Assembly (NCBI RefSeq): GCF_000002075.1
Contig: NW_004797283.1
Location: 1,180,218-1,244,217, forward strand
Source of the DNA: Aplysia californica
Taxonomy: Eukaryota; Mollusca; Gastropoda; Aplysiida; Aplysiidae
Direction of reading: 5' to 3'
DNA length: 64,000 nucleotides
Below the pieces are notes generated by a model that saw only the letters and a list, made by a program, of their open reading frames with translations, ran no database searches and was not told the DNA's origin. Below are positions 33,843 through 47,000 of the stretch, piece by piece (position 1 is the stretch's first letter; every line of letters starts with the position of its first letter). A program made the translations under genes and the position numbers.

Positions 33843-36331
33843 ACAGACTCTGCTAGAAAGAACAAGAAAGAAAAGAGTAAAAGGAAGATTAAAAAACTCA
33901 TCCAGAGCAGGAGTATTTCACCTTTACATGATTTAACAGACAAGCCTTATTTACGTTGTACAAAAAGCATTAAAAATTTCTCAACTGGCTTTTGTACATG
34001 TAAGATTATTGAAGGTATGAATATGGGCATTGTAATCAGTCCGGGTACCAGAAAGAGTGGGTTTTGTAGCATGATCCGAGACAAGGGTGTTTTTGCTGCA
34101 TTGTTCCCCTGTTACTGTTATGCCATGTAATGATGCAGCTGATGATGCTAATTAAAGCAATAATAATACAAACCTATCTTTTAAAAATTACCTGTTACTG
34201 TGAATGCAAGAAAAAATCAGCAGTCTGCATTGTATAAGGTCATTTTGTGTCTTTTTAGACGTGAAACACTTGTCTTTACCGCTATATCTTTCTCTTTCTT
34301 TTTGAGATAGGCCAATACTTCAGTCTCTAAGAAGCAGAATTTTTTTGACTACCTGTTCCAAGGTAGTTTATCAACAAGAGTGAGAACAATAAATCAATAA
34401 GGAAAATAAGGTGGGAGCTGCTATCAATATTTGACCAAAAGGTACATAAGAGGCACAAGCTGGTGAACAGCATGTCTCACAAAAATGAGGCAGGCACTTA
34501 TCATTATGACAAAAGAAAGGAGAACATAATACAATTAATTATATTACACAAAAATAAAACCAACTCCTCATATTCCCCTAAACCCAGTCATAACATGGAC
34601 AAAAGGCCAAATGTCAACAATTCCCGACAAAACTCAACAAAAGTATGTTTCTTTTTAAAAAAAACAACTAAGAATTGATGAGTCTGCTTTGGTATGTAAT
34701 AGAGACACTAAAAGGTTAGAATGTGGTGGCCATATTGTGAAAGTATGTCTCATTGGGACTGTAGAAATTACTTCTTAGAACAGGAGTTGAGCTGCACTAC
34801 ACAGTAGATTACCACGATGATGCACACAACTGGCCTGGAACACAGTGCAGTAGATTGGCACACACAATTTTCACCATATAAAGCTCCCAGTCAGGCTGCT
34901 TTGTCTAAAGTTTTTCTGACACAACCTGGTACCAAGAAGTCTAATCCAATTTGATTGCAGACCAGAGTTTCCCATCTGTACTGAACTTGCAACTAGCAAT
35001 TCATAATACACACTGTTGGCCCTCCGTCGGATCCTGGCCAACTCGAATAAAAAAATTTTACAGGAGGGGTGACAAAAAAGTCTCACATTGTGTATGTTCA
35101 CACTTAGGCAATCAAATTTTGTCCGTGTAAAGCGATGGGCCTTTGGCAAAATCCTGCTATGAAGTGTGTGTTTTATCTGAGTGCAATGTTACGTAATCTG
35201 AGTCTGAGATAAAACCTCCTTTGGTTAGTGAGGTTTTCATCTCAAGTACTGCAACGGTGAACCTCACAGAAGCCTTAGCAAGATTGGAACAGTGCAACAC
35301 CAGCAGACTTTTGGCCGCTCCACTACTAACCTCACTATCTTTGCACAGTGTTTAACATACTCTTGGTCATTTTACGATGTCCCGATGGCTGGCTAGTGGG
35401 CTATTATATGTTTTGCATAGATGAAAATTTCTTTGTCCCTCAACGTGTCAAGTGAAATTTAAAAAGTGAGTGACCAGGAATCTTTTGGCAAAAAAACAAA
35501 CAATTTTAGCCAAAATTCAAGTTAGTGAGGTTCCATCAAAGCACCGACGATGTATGACGCTGTTTAAACTTAAAGAATAGATGTATGATGAAAGGTAGTT
35601 AAACCTAAACAACTTGAGACTTGACCCCAGAAAAACACATTCCCAAGCAATTCATTTTTCAAAAAGAGTTCAGGAGCATTCTGGAAGCTGCATAATATGA
35701 AAAAATGACACTGATATGAGACTAGATATGGTAATAACATGTCATGAGTAAATCAAAGAGTTTTTTTCTGTTGTTCTAGAAGAGAAGCAGCCTGAGATAA
35801 TTTCAGTCTGGTCCATATATTACTATTATTATCATAAGTTGCTGATCTGTTAGTTCCTTTAATTTTCTTTTTAAAGAGATCATAAAAACCAACGGGGCAT
35901 TTCAGAAATAAGGATTAAGTAAATGTCAAATAAAAAAAAGAAAGGACAATGTGAGACAGAAATCTTCAAGTTGAGAAAACAAATTACATACATAGAATGT
36001 GGAAATGGCAGGTCGAACTTCAACTCTGGGTCTCATAAAAGAGAAACAGAACTGTTTTCAGAAGTTTGAGCCTCCTCTAAAAAAAATTTAGTGGGCCATT
36101 CCTTCCACCCTATACAAGTATAAGTCTGTAAATCTTACTTCATCTTAAAAAAACTTGTTTTTTTCTGTTTTTTAGTTCATTGAGACATGAAATCCCCTCA
36201 CTTTCCATAAATTGTCAAGTGACCTTATTTGGATGCAAAACAGTATATATATTGTTATGTTTCTTCAAGTTGAACAACAAATAACGTCATTCTCATCTCA
36301 AGATTTGTGTCTGGACAGCAACAAGTAAAAA
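33843..36331. other. Intergenic, no gene seen
   Basis: Only a repeated word GTTAGTGAGGTT (35226, 35519) and its complement (35327). No gene. Confidence 0.5.
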
Positions 36332-36409
36332 GGAGAGATAGAGAGAAAGTGAGATGGAGAGAGATAGAGAGAGACAATGCGAGAGACAAAGCGAGAGACA
36401 GAGAGACAA

Positions 36410-36458
<49 letters not shown>
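36332..36458. repeat. (GA)n-rich tract running into a gap
   Basis: GAGA with ACAAAG interruptions, pure (GA)19 at the edge of the N run. Confidence 0.93.
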
Positions 36459-36732
36459 NNNNNNNNNNNNNNNNNNNNNNNNNNNNNNNNNNNNNNNNNN
36501 NNNNNNNNNNNNNNNNNNNNNNNNNNNNNNNNNNNNNNNNNNNNNNNNNNNNNNNNNNNNNNNNNNNNNNNNNNNNNNNNNNNNNNNNNNNNNNNNNNNN
36601 NNNNNNNNNNNNNNNNNNNNNNNNNNNNNNNNNNNNNNNNNNNNNNNNNNNNNNNNNNNNNNNNNNNNNNNNNNNNNNNNNNNNNNNNNNNNNNNNNNNN
36701 NNNNNNNNNNNNNNNNNNNNNNNNNNNNNNNN
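36459..36732. other. Assembly gap (274 N)
   Basis: Unsequenced; bordered by (GA)n on the left and a G-rich run on the right. Confidence 0.99.
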
Positions 36733-39107
36733 GGGGCGGAGGAGGGAAGGGTCCATGGACAGAAAGAAATACACTTACAAGAATGAGAAAGACACAGAAG
36801 TTCTCACCATTGCTACCATCATGGAATGCATTGCAATTTTTTTTAAAATCATCTTTACAACAAAAACGGATAAATGTGATACAGGTGATTAAGAGAATAA
36901 CATTGCTTATAATTAATGACTCTTCCTTCCTTTTCAAAATCTTTTGACCTTACTGCTGCCTCATGCATTAAGTAGCATCGAAACTGATCACACAAGAAAC
37001 TAAACAAAGCCACTGAGATTTTAAAATGTCAATAAGGAATACTTTTCTCATTAGTGTTTCTGTAAAAGTATACTCTAAAACACTTAATAAGAACACACGT
37101 TTTAAATCAAGCATTCCTACCCTGCAGTTTCCTTTATAATAATTTGAACTTAGAATAAACAAGGCTCGAGAGTGAATAAAAAAGTGTAGAAAGTAACTTT
37201 AAGTATTTTACTCCCACATCAACGCACTTTAAACCATTTATGAGACGGGCAATAGAGCGTGAGCACAAATAATGATTTCATGGAAGAAAAGTAAGGCATA
37301 TGAGCACTAATAAGGGATATCAATCACTGAGATAAGGACAACACCATTCTTGCCTTTCACATGAAAGTCAGCTTCTCCTTAATCCTTAAATGTCCTTGCT
37401 ACCGGAAGACCGGTCGCTTGTAAAGCTGCTTGTAAGCCTAGCCACCGATACACCGATGAGCAAGACCTTATCTCCAACCCGGCCCGTCTGGGACAAAACG
37501 CACACGAAAAACAGTGTTTACTACTCATGATGTTATTGATTATTTTGAAGATCTTTCTCTGAACTAGACGCTGGTAATGATGAGGACTACCCTGAATAGG
37601 ATATGGAAAATGATTCTGACGATCTTATGAATGTTAGTAATATATATCACTCAGAGAGGCACAGTAGCCTCAGGGAGTCAGGGCTTAAAGGTTATTCAAA
37701 GATACAACCAATGAAACAGAAACAACGCCATATTCCGTTTTCAGAGTTTACCCCAGTCTTCCTGTTTGGTAATTGAGCACATAAATTATAAACTAATATC
37801 TGAAAAAGGATACAACTTCAAATTATTGATACAATGTTGACAAGACAGTTAGAATAATTGTCAGCAAGAAACACAATTCAGTCTCGTTTTAATATCAGTA
37901 CAAAATTGACAAGACATGTTCAAGGTAAATATTTTCTACAAAGGATAAGGAAAAAACAATAGGCCTATAAACAGTCTTGTCAATGAAACTAGTAAAGGGT
38001 AATCAGAAAGATGTGACAAAATTATGGCATGTTTTATAATTCTTTAAAAAAATCATTCTTCAACTCAATAAGTGAACAAATTAAGCTGTGATAAACTGTC
38101 CTGTTGCAACAGAAGCCGTGATATAAAATACATGCAGCAAAAAACGTGTATTAAAATATGAGTGCAACATAACTTAATGTGTTCAAAGGCATCGTTAAAG
38201 TTGGCAGGGGAAAATAATGATAAAATGATTAAAGGCAAATATGGTTGAAAAGGCAAAAGCCAAACAATAGGGACAATCGCACCTATTGCTTACAAAGAAT
38301 GCTCTTTTGGAACTGCGCAATTTCACTGTATTCATTTTAAAATAAAAGGAACAAAACTAACCTTTAATATTTGATGTTACAAAGGAGCTTCGTAACTTTG
38401 TTGAAACTCAATGCCATTCTTCTTCTAGATAATTGACATCCTTTTGGAACACAGAACTTTAAAGAAACATAAGACAAGCAAATATTTTTTTTAAAATAAT
38501 TTTTCAACTCTTGTTCAAATCTATAATTTTCACATTATAGTCTAATTATTCATACCTAACTAAGCCACAGTAGCCAAAAAGATGAGCTTTAAATGCTTAA
38601 TGAGCTTTTCAAAATTAGAGTTAAATAAATGCTTCTGGTTAAAGAGACTTTCATGAGAAGGAAAAACAACTGGGCGGAGAAAATTAATCTGATAATCTTA
38701 AAGCTCAAGTTTGGTGCATGTATTGTGAGTGCTAGATCAGAAATTGATGCAATTTGAGAAAGAGTAAAACTCCTTTTAACAACAAAGAAACATAAGATTT
38801 CCGATTCTGTTTCATCGCATGTAAAATCAATTCAATTAAACTGAAAAATAAAAATTATATATAATATATATCTTAATGAATGTATAGGATGCTAAAAAAA
38901 TTTAAAAAAGGATGCTAGAGGGTAAAAAGATATTCTATGACCACAATTTACGTGTAAATGCTCTGTAGTACTTAAAGCGTTTCACCTCCAGCAGCACTTT
39001 GATCTCGGTCACAGACTCTGTCTAAACGTCAGGTGAACCTGACCAAAAACTTGAATTGCTTGCTAGTCAGGAGGTAACATATCACCCTGAAGGTGACATC
39101 GAGACAG
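36733..39107. other. Intergenic / distal 3' flank of ANKAR
   Basis: AT-rich; a weak SINE family T-like piece may lie at 37195-37250. No gene recognised. Confidence 0.5.
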
Positions 39108-39556
39108 TTTATTGAAATACTCCCTTGAAAATTTGAAACAACAATTAACCTGCTTGGATGACAATGTGAAAAAAACAAGAAATCAAAGCTGCTTGATGTA
39201 GCATCTAATACAAAGTTTAAACCAAATATCATATAGCTAGTTGCTACACTGCTTTGATCAGGTGGGACAAAGACTGTAGGACAAGCTTTCCTTGTACCAC
39301 TTAGCACCACTGTGCATATATGGAGCAGACATCGAAAAGAAACAACGCACAGAACAAAATACAAATGTAACTGAGAGTTTATAATTTGTTTTTTTTTTAA
39401 TACATGCTTAGTAAGTGGAAACTTCCACATAATAATCACCTTCTGTTTACAAAGTGCGACATTTTTATGCATCCATCCAGTTTACATCATACTGAGATGG
39501 TCTAACTAACAAGGTATACCAAGCCCCACTCTCTACTGAAATGCACACAGTACACG

Positions 39557-39813
39557 CTACTTCTTATAAGTGCTCAACTTGGTTTTAAAGCTGCCAGTTT
39601 TGCTAGAAACACATGTGGAAGTTGAAGCCGGTCGGGTTTGCTGAGACGAGTCAAAATTCTTGTTCTGCAGCACATTTGTCTGCACAACCAAGTCCGGAAT
39701 GATGCGCTGTCTGCCACTGCCACTTCTCATCAACTTCATGGGTGCAGACACTGCCCTGTTATGAGTGTTATGATTGTTCCTCGAAAGACTCTCGTGGGAA
39801 GTGTTCGGGCGCC
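39557..39813 (-). CDS. ANKAR: ANKAR terminal exon (basic/Ser tail, stop)
   Basis: RRPNTSHESLSRNNHNTHNR, then AVSAPMKLMRSGSGRQRIIP and on to KTGSFKTKLSTYKK plus TAG. Disordered Ser/Arg/Lys-rich tail typical after a solenoid. Separated from the preceding exon by a 3.65-kb intron that holds a Tc1 relic and simple repeats. Confidence 0.86.
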
Positions 39814-40495
39814 CTGACGATGTCAAGAGAAAAAATATCATGTACACTACCTTCAAAGCCATCTATTGGTGTCTAGAAACACACTAAACACAGATTAGGA
39901 AATGGACGGAGCTGTGAAATGGTCAAAATTTGAGAGTCAGAGGTGGTTACACTTGAGATTTGATAAAGATAATGATAAAGATATGGATAATAATGATGAC
40001 AACATTTAAATCATCATCATCATCATCATCATCAACATGATGATAATGAAAACGATCATTATAGAGCTCATAATCAAAAGACCCATTCTCTCGCGACAGG
40101 AAAAGCTAATACAAACAATCTCTTCTTAACATCTAAAAAAAAAAGTTATAATTTCGGCTTCTATAAACATAAAAGCACTTACTATAAAACAAAAATAATT
40201 TCAACCCTTTTGCAAAGATTTACTATCTTCAGTCTAAACAGTACCTTGTGCTCCAAAGTTTGTTTTTGTTTTGTGTTTTCCATTCATCAAAGATGCTATT
40301 TCCAACACGAATTTCCACTTTCATGATCCAAGAAAACAGAAGAATACTGCACTTATGATGAATCAGCTTTTTTAAAGCAGTCAACTTAATGTCAAAATTG
40401 GTCAAACTAGCGTGCCTGCGTTCGTGTGCATATGTGTGTGTATATATGTTTGAGAGTATGAGGACCTGTGTGTATGTGTATTTGTGTTCATGTGC

Positions 40496-40534
<39 letters not shown>

Positions 40535-43500
40535 TGTGTGTTTGGATGAATGTGTGTGTTTGGATGAATGCATATTCAGTAGCACATTCAAATATTTTTA
40601 ACATTTACTGATGTATATCACATAGGTTCATTTTATATTTCCTGTAAAACACATTGAACATTCTCCCGCTTTCAGCAAAATTGTGCTTATAAATGCAATC
40701 GATTATTATAAATATCACTATTATTGGTATTATTATATTATCATTAATACTTCCATAATCATTATCAATATAAATACTATAATGATGACTGTTGCTGTCA
40801 TTACTAAAATAATCATTGTCATCATTATTATCAAGTTGTTACAATTACAACATTATCTTAATTGTAATAAACATTATGATTATGATTATCATCATTACTT
40901 TTATCATTTCGTCGGCCGAGAATTTTAACCGTCCAACTCCAATTTCGTAAATTTTGCAGGAGAGACAAAAAACTGAACTCAAAGGCTCTTATGGGGATTT
41001 ACTGTTTTTAAATGCGCTAGACTGGAATACATGACTCTACTTTTAAGTATTTAAAACAAAATTGCAGAAATTTTATTATTTTAAGTCCTAAACCAGAATT
41101 ATACGGATAGACCGCTCAGTTTTGGATTTCTAAGCGTCCAAGTGTCGACGAACGAATTGTTCATTTAGAATTCTCCAACCTGGCGGGGACGCCACGCGCT
41201 TCATTACGTCTAACTCAGTCATCGTGACATTTTAATGTTACAGAACAACTCGAAATGACTACACCTGCAGTCAATCCAATAGGAAGCCTACTATAAAAGT
41301 TCTAATTAGTACTACATAATACTGTAGAAAGTACCCCCCACTCATACTTTTCTTTATACAAACGGCGGTACACTGCCTGTAAGCTCTGGAAAACAAGTTC
41401 CTAGTATAACTTACAGGAGTCCTTCCGGAAAAAATGAGATGGCAACTCGAGCAGATCACGAAGAAACTGTTTAAGTACCGTTGATTCTGTAGTCTCCTCC
41501 CTCACCCTTTTTTTGTGAACTGGAACCCCACCCTCCGCTACACCCAACCCATATGTGAGAACATTGTGAACATACTAGTTACAAAGTACAGGACTTAAGA
41601 AGAAAGCCTTGCACACTTTGACTCTGGCCCCATTCACTCGCAGATGGTACTTCATGGACCACAATCTTCTGCTTTCTCTCTACTTTTTCTCCACAGGCTC
41701 GACACAGTCGACCAACCTTTTAACAAAAGCAGCCTTTTCTGATTTTACATTTATTTATAATCAAACGCCTCCTTCGAAGCAAAACGTTATCGCCGTGATC
41801 CACAATGGTAGGCTACCTAAACGAATTAGACGGTTAGAATTCTTCAGTCACGGAAGCCAGTCGGAATATACGGTTAGAATTTCTCTTTAAAACAAGACTT
41901 TTGTTTGTCAAAATTGTTCTTGATTTTAATAGGACGTAGCCATTCGTCATGTCGATCTAATTTAAGGAAAAAAGCAATTCAAGAAAATTTCGGAGTTAGA
42001 CGGTTAGAATTCTCCGCCGACGATTTATTATATTAATGAACAAGGGACATAATTACAGCAATAAAAAACCTAACAGAATTGTAGTTAGCTGGTGATCAGT
42101 CATTCAAAAGAGGTTAGCCAGGAAATCTCGTTATCTATTCTACACAGAGCATTTGTAAAGTTCCATTTCATGTTTGAAAGATGTTTTTGCTTGTACAAAC
42201 ATCCATCTTTTGTTGCACAAATATCAGTAAAAGCTACTGGAACAGATTGGCACCAATCCAACATAATAATTCCCATAGCGCTTTTGCTACATGGCAGTCT
42301 CTTGAACACGACAAAATTTATATCATGAAAACATGGTCTGCTGTTAGTCCAGACATAAACTGTATCCAAATATTGTGGTACATTCTAGTGTGTGCAGTTT
42401 GGGCAACAAAGCCAGCTCCCCAGACATTCAACAAACTCTTTGAATGCCTTGTAGACGAATGGAATGGAGTCCCCAACAAGGCAATATTAAACCATAAAAG
42501 GTCAAAGCAAAAATGAGGGGTCGCTCTTATTGACCAAAATGGCGTCCACACCCAGTACAGATCTTTTTCAAAAAAGTGATATATTTGAAGTACGGTAGCA
42601 CAATTTGCGACTTACTTTTTTTGAGTGACCCCATTTGTAACATCACAGGTTGAAGAGGTTGGAATATTTTAAAGAACTGATTTTTGTGTCTTATTCATCA
42701 TTAGATTTCATTTCATGTGCCAGACAACATATAACTATTTGTTTCCTTGGCTCTTTTAAGCAAAATTAATGTGTTCTTCTCTGCTCCTGAGTTATAAATA
42801 TGAACAGTTTCACGACAAAAGGCGACAAACACTACTTTCGAAATTTGGCCAAATCTAGTATCATCGTATCTCGAAAGGTGAAGCACATTCCGAAGCCAAC
42901 TTTTTTTTTCACAAAACGCAATATTTCCTCATCAAAGAACTGCAGAAAATTGCGCTTTTTTTACAAAATGTGACAGAACGGTAGAGCTTTTTTTGATCCT
43001 CGCAACATATCCTCTGCATGTCAATCAAGTTCTTTCCTCGAGTCACGTGACTTCACTTGTGATCGACGAAAGTTTGTCAGCGGTTCTTTCTCTTCCTTAT
43101 AGTATCAATGCAGATAAGTCGTGTTTTGTCAAAAATGTGTGGAGATCTCATCAATGGATAAAAATGCAACATAGATTTCATCAATTGGCAAATATCAACT
43201 AAGCCTTGCATCATGTTTACTCTAAAACCAAAGTTGCTCTATATTATTCAGTAAATGGGGTAAGAATATAAATTTTTAGTTTTCTCAAAACCGGAAAAAT
43301 GGATATCTCGCATTTAGTCCAGAAACTGTTCACATTATATATATTATATCATATCCTTGCTCAAAAGGAACAACAATTCCAAGACAGATTTTTATTTACT
43401 CCAAGAAATTCCAACAACAAAAAGAAAATAGCACACACTTATCCACCTGTACATGATGATACTTACTTCCTGAGTATGGTTTACCAGACTCAACTGGACG

Positions 43501-46500
43501 GCCTCCATTGATTTCCAAGCTAACCAAGTGAAGCAAAAGAAAATTCTTGATGAAATAATACATTGTTTTTTTCTTCAGCAAGAACAACAAACAGTAGTAA
43601 CAAATAGAGAAGCGATGGAAACACACTGAGTCACTATGAAGGATTAGTAGTAAACGCTCTTCAAAAAGCAAGTTAGGGAAATGTTTGGCTACTTTATTTG
43701 AGAATGATAAATCATCCCTGCCATGGATGTTCACTGGAACACTATCGACAAGCTTGGTCAGATCATGGTTTAAAAATGGGCGAGCATAAAAAACATTGCA
43801 TCTGAAAGATCTAGAAATAATCTTTGTTCTATGCACTATATGCACAGTATTAAAACAATGAAAAATAAAGAACCTAGTAACTGAATTGACCTTGAAAGTA
43901 TTTAATTTTTTTTAGCATAACTATTATAAAATACAAGAGCACAAGGCATATATTGACCAAAAGCTAATGTTATACATATTTCATATCTATCTAATGTTAT
44001 ACATATTTTTGTAAGTTCATGGCATTTAGCTGTCTATGAACTTCATCCAAGCAGGAATCACAAGAACAAGAACATTGTTGTCATATAAAGGCAGAAACAA
44101 AAAAGCTACAGAATTTGAAAAAAAGGAACGATAGAAAAAATAGCGCTAAAAATGTTGATATTATAGATTAAATAAAACTTTAAGTTCTATATTAAATACT
44201 GACGGAAATGGAAAGAAAAAATAGAGGTCACTGGGTTCTTTTAAATTAAATCCCTACCCAATTATATTTGACCACATTTATGACTTATAATTTAGATGCA
44301 TCCAAAACTTTCAAAACAGCTTTTCAAAATAATGTCTTTATCTCTTTTTTTCCAATTATCTACGTACTGAAAAACTTGGTCGAGATGGAGACTCAAGGAC
44401 TTAGAGGAAAACAATTTTGATTTTACTGCTAGCAAAATTTTCATCCTAAGACAGATATCAAAAGATAGGATAGAAGTCCATGACACTGCCTGTCCCTGAG
44501 GGTCGCTTTAAATTGTGGAGAAACAAATTTTTCTCATTGTTTTTATGGATGTGGTACAAACAGAATACAAGCATAGACTGACATATTCACGGAAACAGAA
44601 TGTAGGCACTAAGTGGATCACTGAGTAAATATTATCAAGCTTAGGTTCTCACAAGTTGAAAAAAAAAATAATGACCCAAATTGCGGGTCTCATTAGCTGA
44701 AATTTAAAAATATAAAAACTGACTCAAGCTGAGGTTCTCATTAGTTGCAATAAAAACAAAACTGACCATTGTGTAGGAAGCCCGATGACCATGGCACGTT
44801 TGAAGTCGTTGATGAATTCTGAGTTGATGCGCGGCTCATCTCCAATGTTGTCCATTAGTTTATTGTAGAGGCCAGGCATGTTGCGACACAAAGAAAACAG
44901 CAAGCGGTACGCTGTTTTGTTAAAGGTCAGGTACCCCATAGTCACAGCAGCACCATTTCTTACCTGCAGTTCAGAGAAGTGACAAAGATTACAGTCAAAA
45001 TTGTCTAAGACAGCCACCTATGGTAAAAGAGAAAAGCGGTCGTTTGTCTCAGATATGTAGAAGTCTCGGACAGTGTTTGTATAACGAACAAAAAAAATAT
45101 GCAAGGGGAGGAGTAGGAAACGGTCATTAGTACTGGTGAATGTCTTCGATAGGTGGCTGTTAGAACAGGAGAACAGGTTCGACTGTTGTTTGATTCTGTC
45201 TGATTTGAGAGTAATGTCCTGCTGGATACAGACATGTCTCTTCAAAAACAAAATAGATTACAGACAACAAGAAAGGAGGAAACGAAATAACAAATATCAT
45301 AAGCCTCAGTCAATACAAATGAAAATTCTCAATGCAATGGGGTTATATCTCCTGCTGGAAAACAATAGGTCTATCCAACATCTTCCTCCTCCTTCCTCCA
45401 CATATCCACTGGTGCCAGTTGTAAATATAAACCAAACCTATAAACATGTATCACTTTAATTTCCTGACAGTTCTTTACATCCAGCAATACTTACAATTCT
45501 CTTCATTCGAGAAAAGTAAAACTGGAAACTTTGAGGTATACAGTGAATGTCCTTTCTATCTTATCTTTTTGGTACAATTTCTGACATTCATTTGAATGGG
45601 CCTTAAGAAATATAGGAATTATCAGTTATTTCTAAACATTCTCAACACAAAATTAAATACGCATCATAGAGAGGTAGGCCTACTTATTCTATTTGCAATA
45701 TTATAATGAAATATGCTGTGCCAACTTGGAATAAACTGGAAGCCCCAAATTCCCTGGCTGTAATTCAGCAAATATGTATTGAGAAGAAAAAAAATCCTTG
45801 TAATTGTAAACACTGTCAGATTCTTCACTTAAACCAATTTATTTTTAAAAAGGTAAAAAATAGTAGCAAAGTATTGTATTCCAATTAACAAGGCACAAAA
45901 GAAAACAAATCCACAGTCCTGTGTCATACAGAAGTTTCCACTCACTAGATCATTCTCCGAGTCCAGCTTACTGACTAAAAGGTCAAGTGCCCCGGTCGTG
46001 ATCATAGCATCGGTCAAACCAGCCCTGGTATGTGCCAGGGAGGACAACAGGCTGCATGCTAAAACCACAACCTTGTCCTTGTCAGAACCGATTTTGTCCA
46101 CCAACATTGTGATGCCCTGGGCGGTCAGAGGCACCTGATCCCGGTCAACAATAACTCTGGCTAGTACCACGATCTGTGCCAGGGATGAACATAACATAAA
46201 GTTACAAATAATCGTAATAACAATAATAATAATAATAATAACAGTAGTAGAAGTAATGATAATAACAATAGAATGCATTAACCCCTACGTGACCTATATG
46301 ATGTACGCCGTGTGTCATTTTTTCTTACACAGCGAACAAGCCAAGATGCTGCTGTGATGTACAGCATTCATTATGCCTTGCTAAGCGCGAGGACCACGGT
46401 GACAAACACTGTTCGTTACAGGTTGTATGCTGCATACTGCTTCTATCAGAAGCATTTCGTACAATTAATCGCAGATTCACATTCGGGAGTATTTTTTATG

Positions 46501-46939
46501 TGCGAAAAAATCTTTTTCTTCTAGTTACTGTTAGTAGTATTTGAAAACTGGGTCTAAATATAGGAAACTGACCACTAAATCTATAACACTACTCTGTGTT
46601 CCTGGGGATCCCAAATTGTGCCCCGTGCAGAACTAACTAACCCTGTGTCACAAAGAGGTTAATGTATCACTCTATTCCATACAAGTATTACCTCTGAGTG
46701 CTTACAATAATAATTGCAATTATATAGTCCATATATACACAATACTGCATGCTCTAAGTGCTTTACAACTAGATCTATTAGAGCTTTATTTGCATACATG
46801 AAATGAAAAAAGGCACTCACTGGTAAGAAAAGGTAAGATAAATCTGCTTTGTCCAGATGCTGACATATTGGTTTGTTTCACCACACACACACACACACAC
46901 ACATGTACACCCACACACATGCACGCACACACACACTCA

Positions 46940-47000
<61 letters not shown>

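Noticed and set aside
36293-36947. Frames of 158-214 codons
   Set aside because: They run through an N gap and (GA)n repeat.
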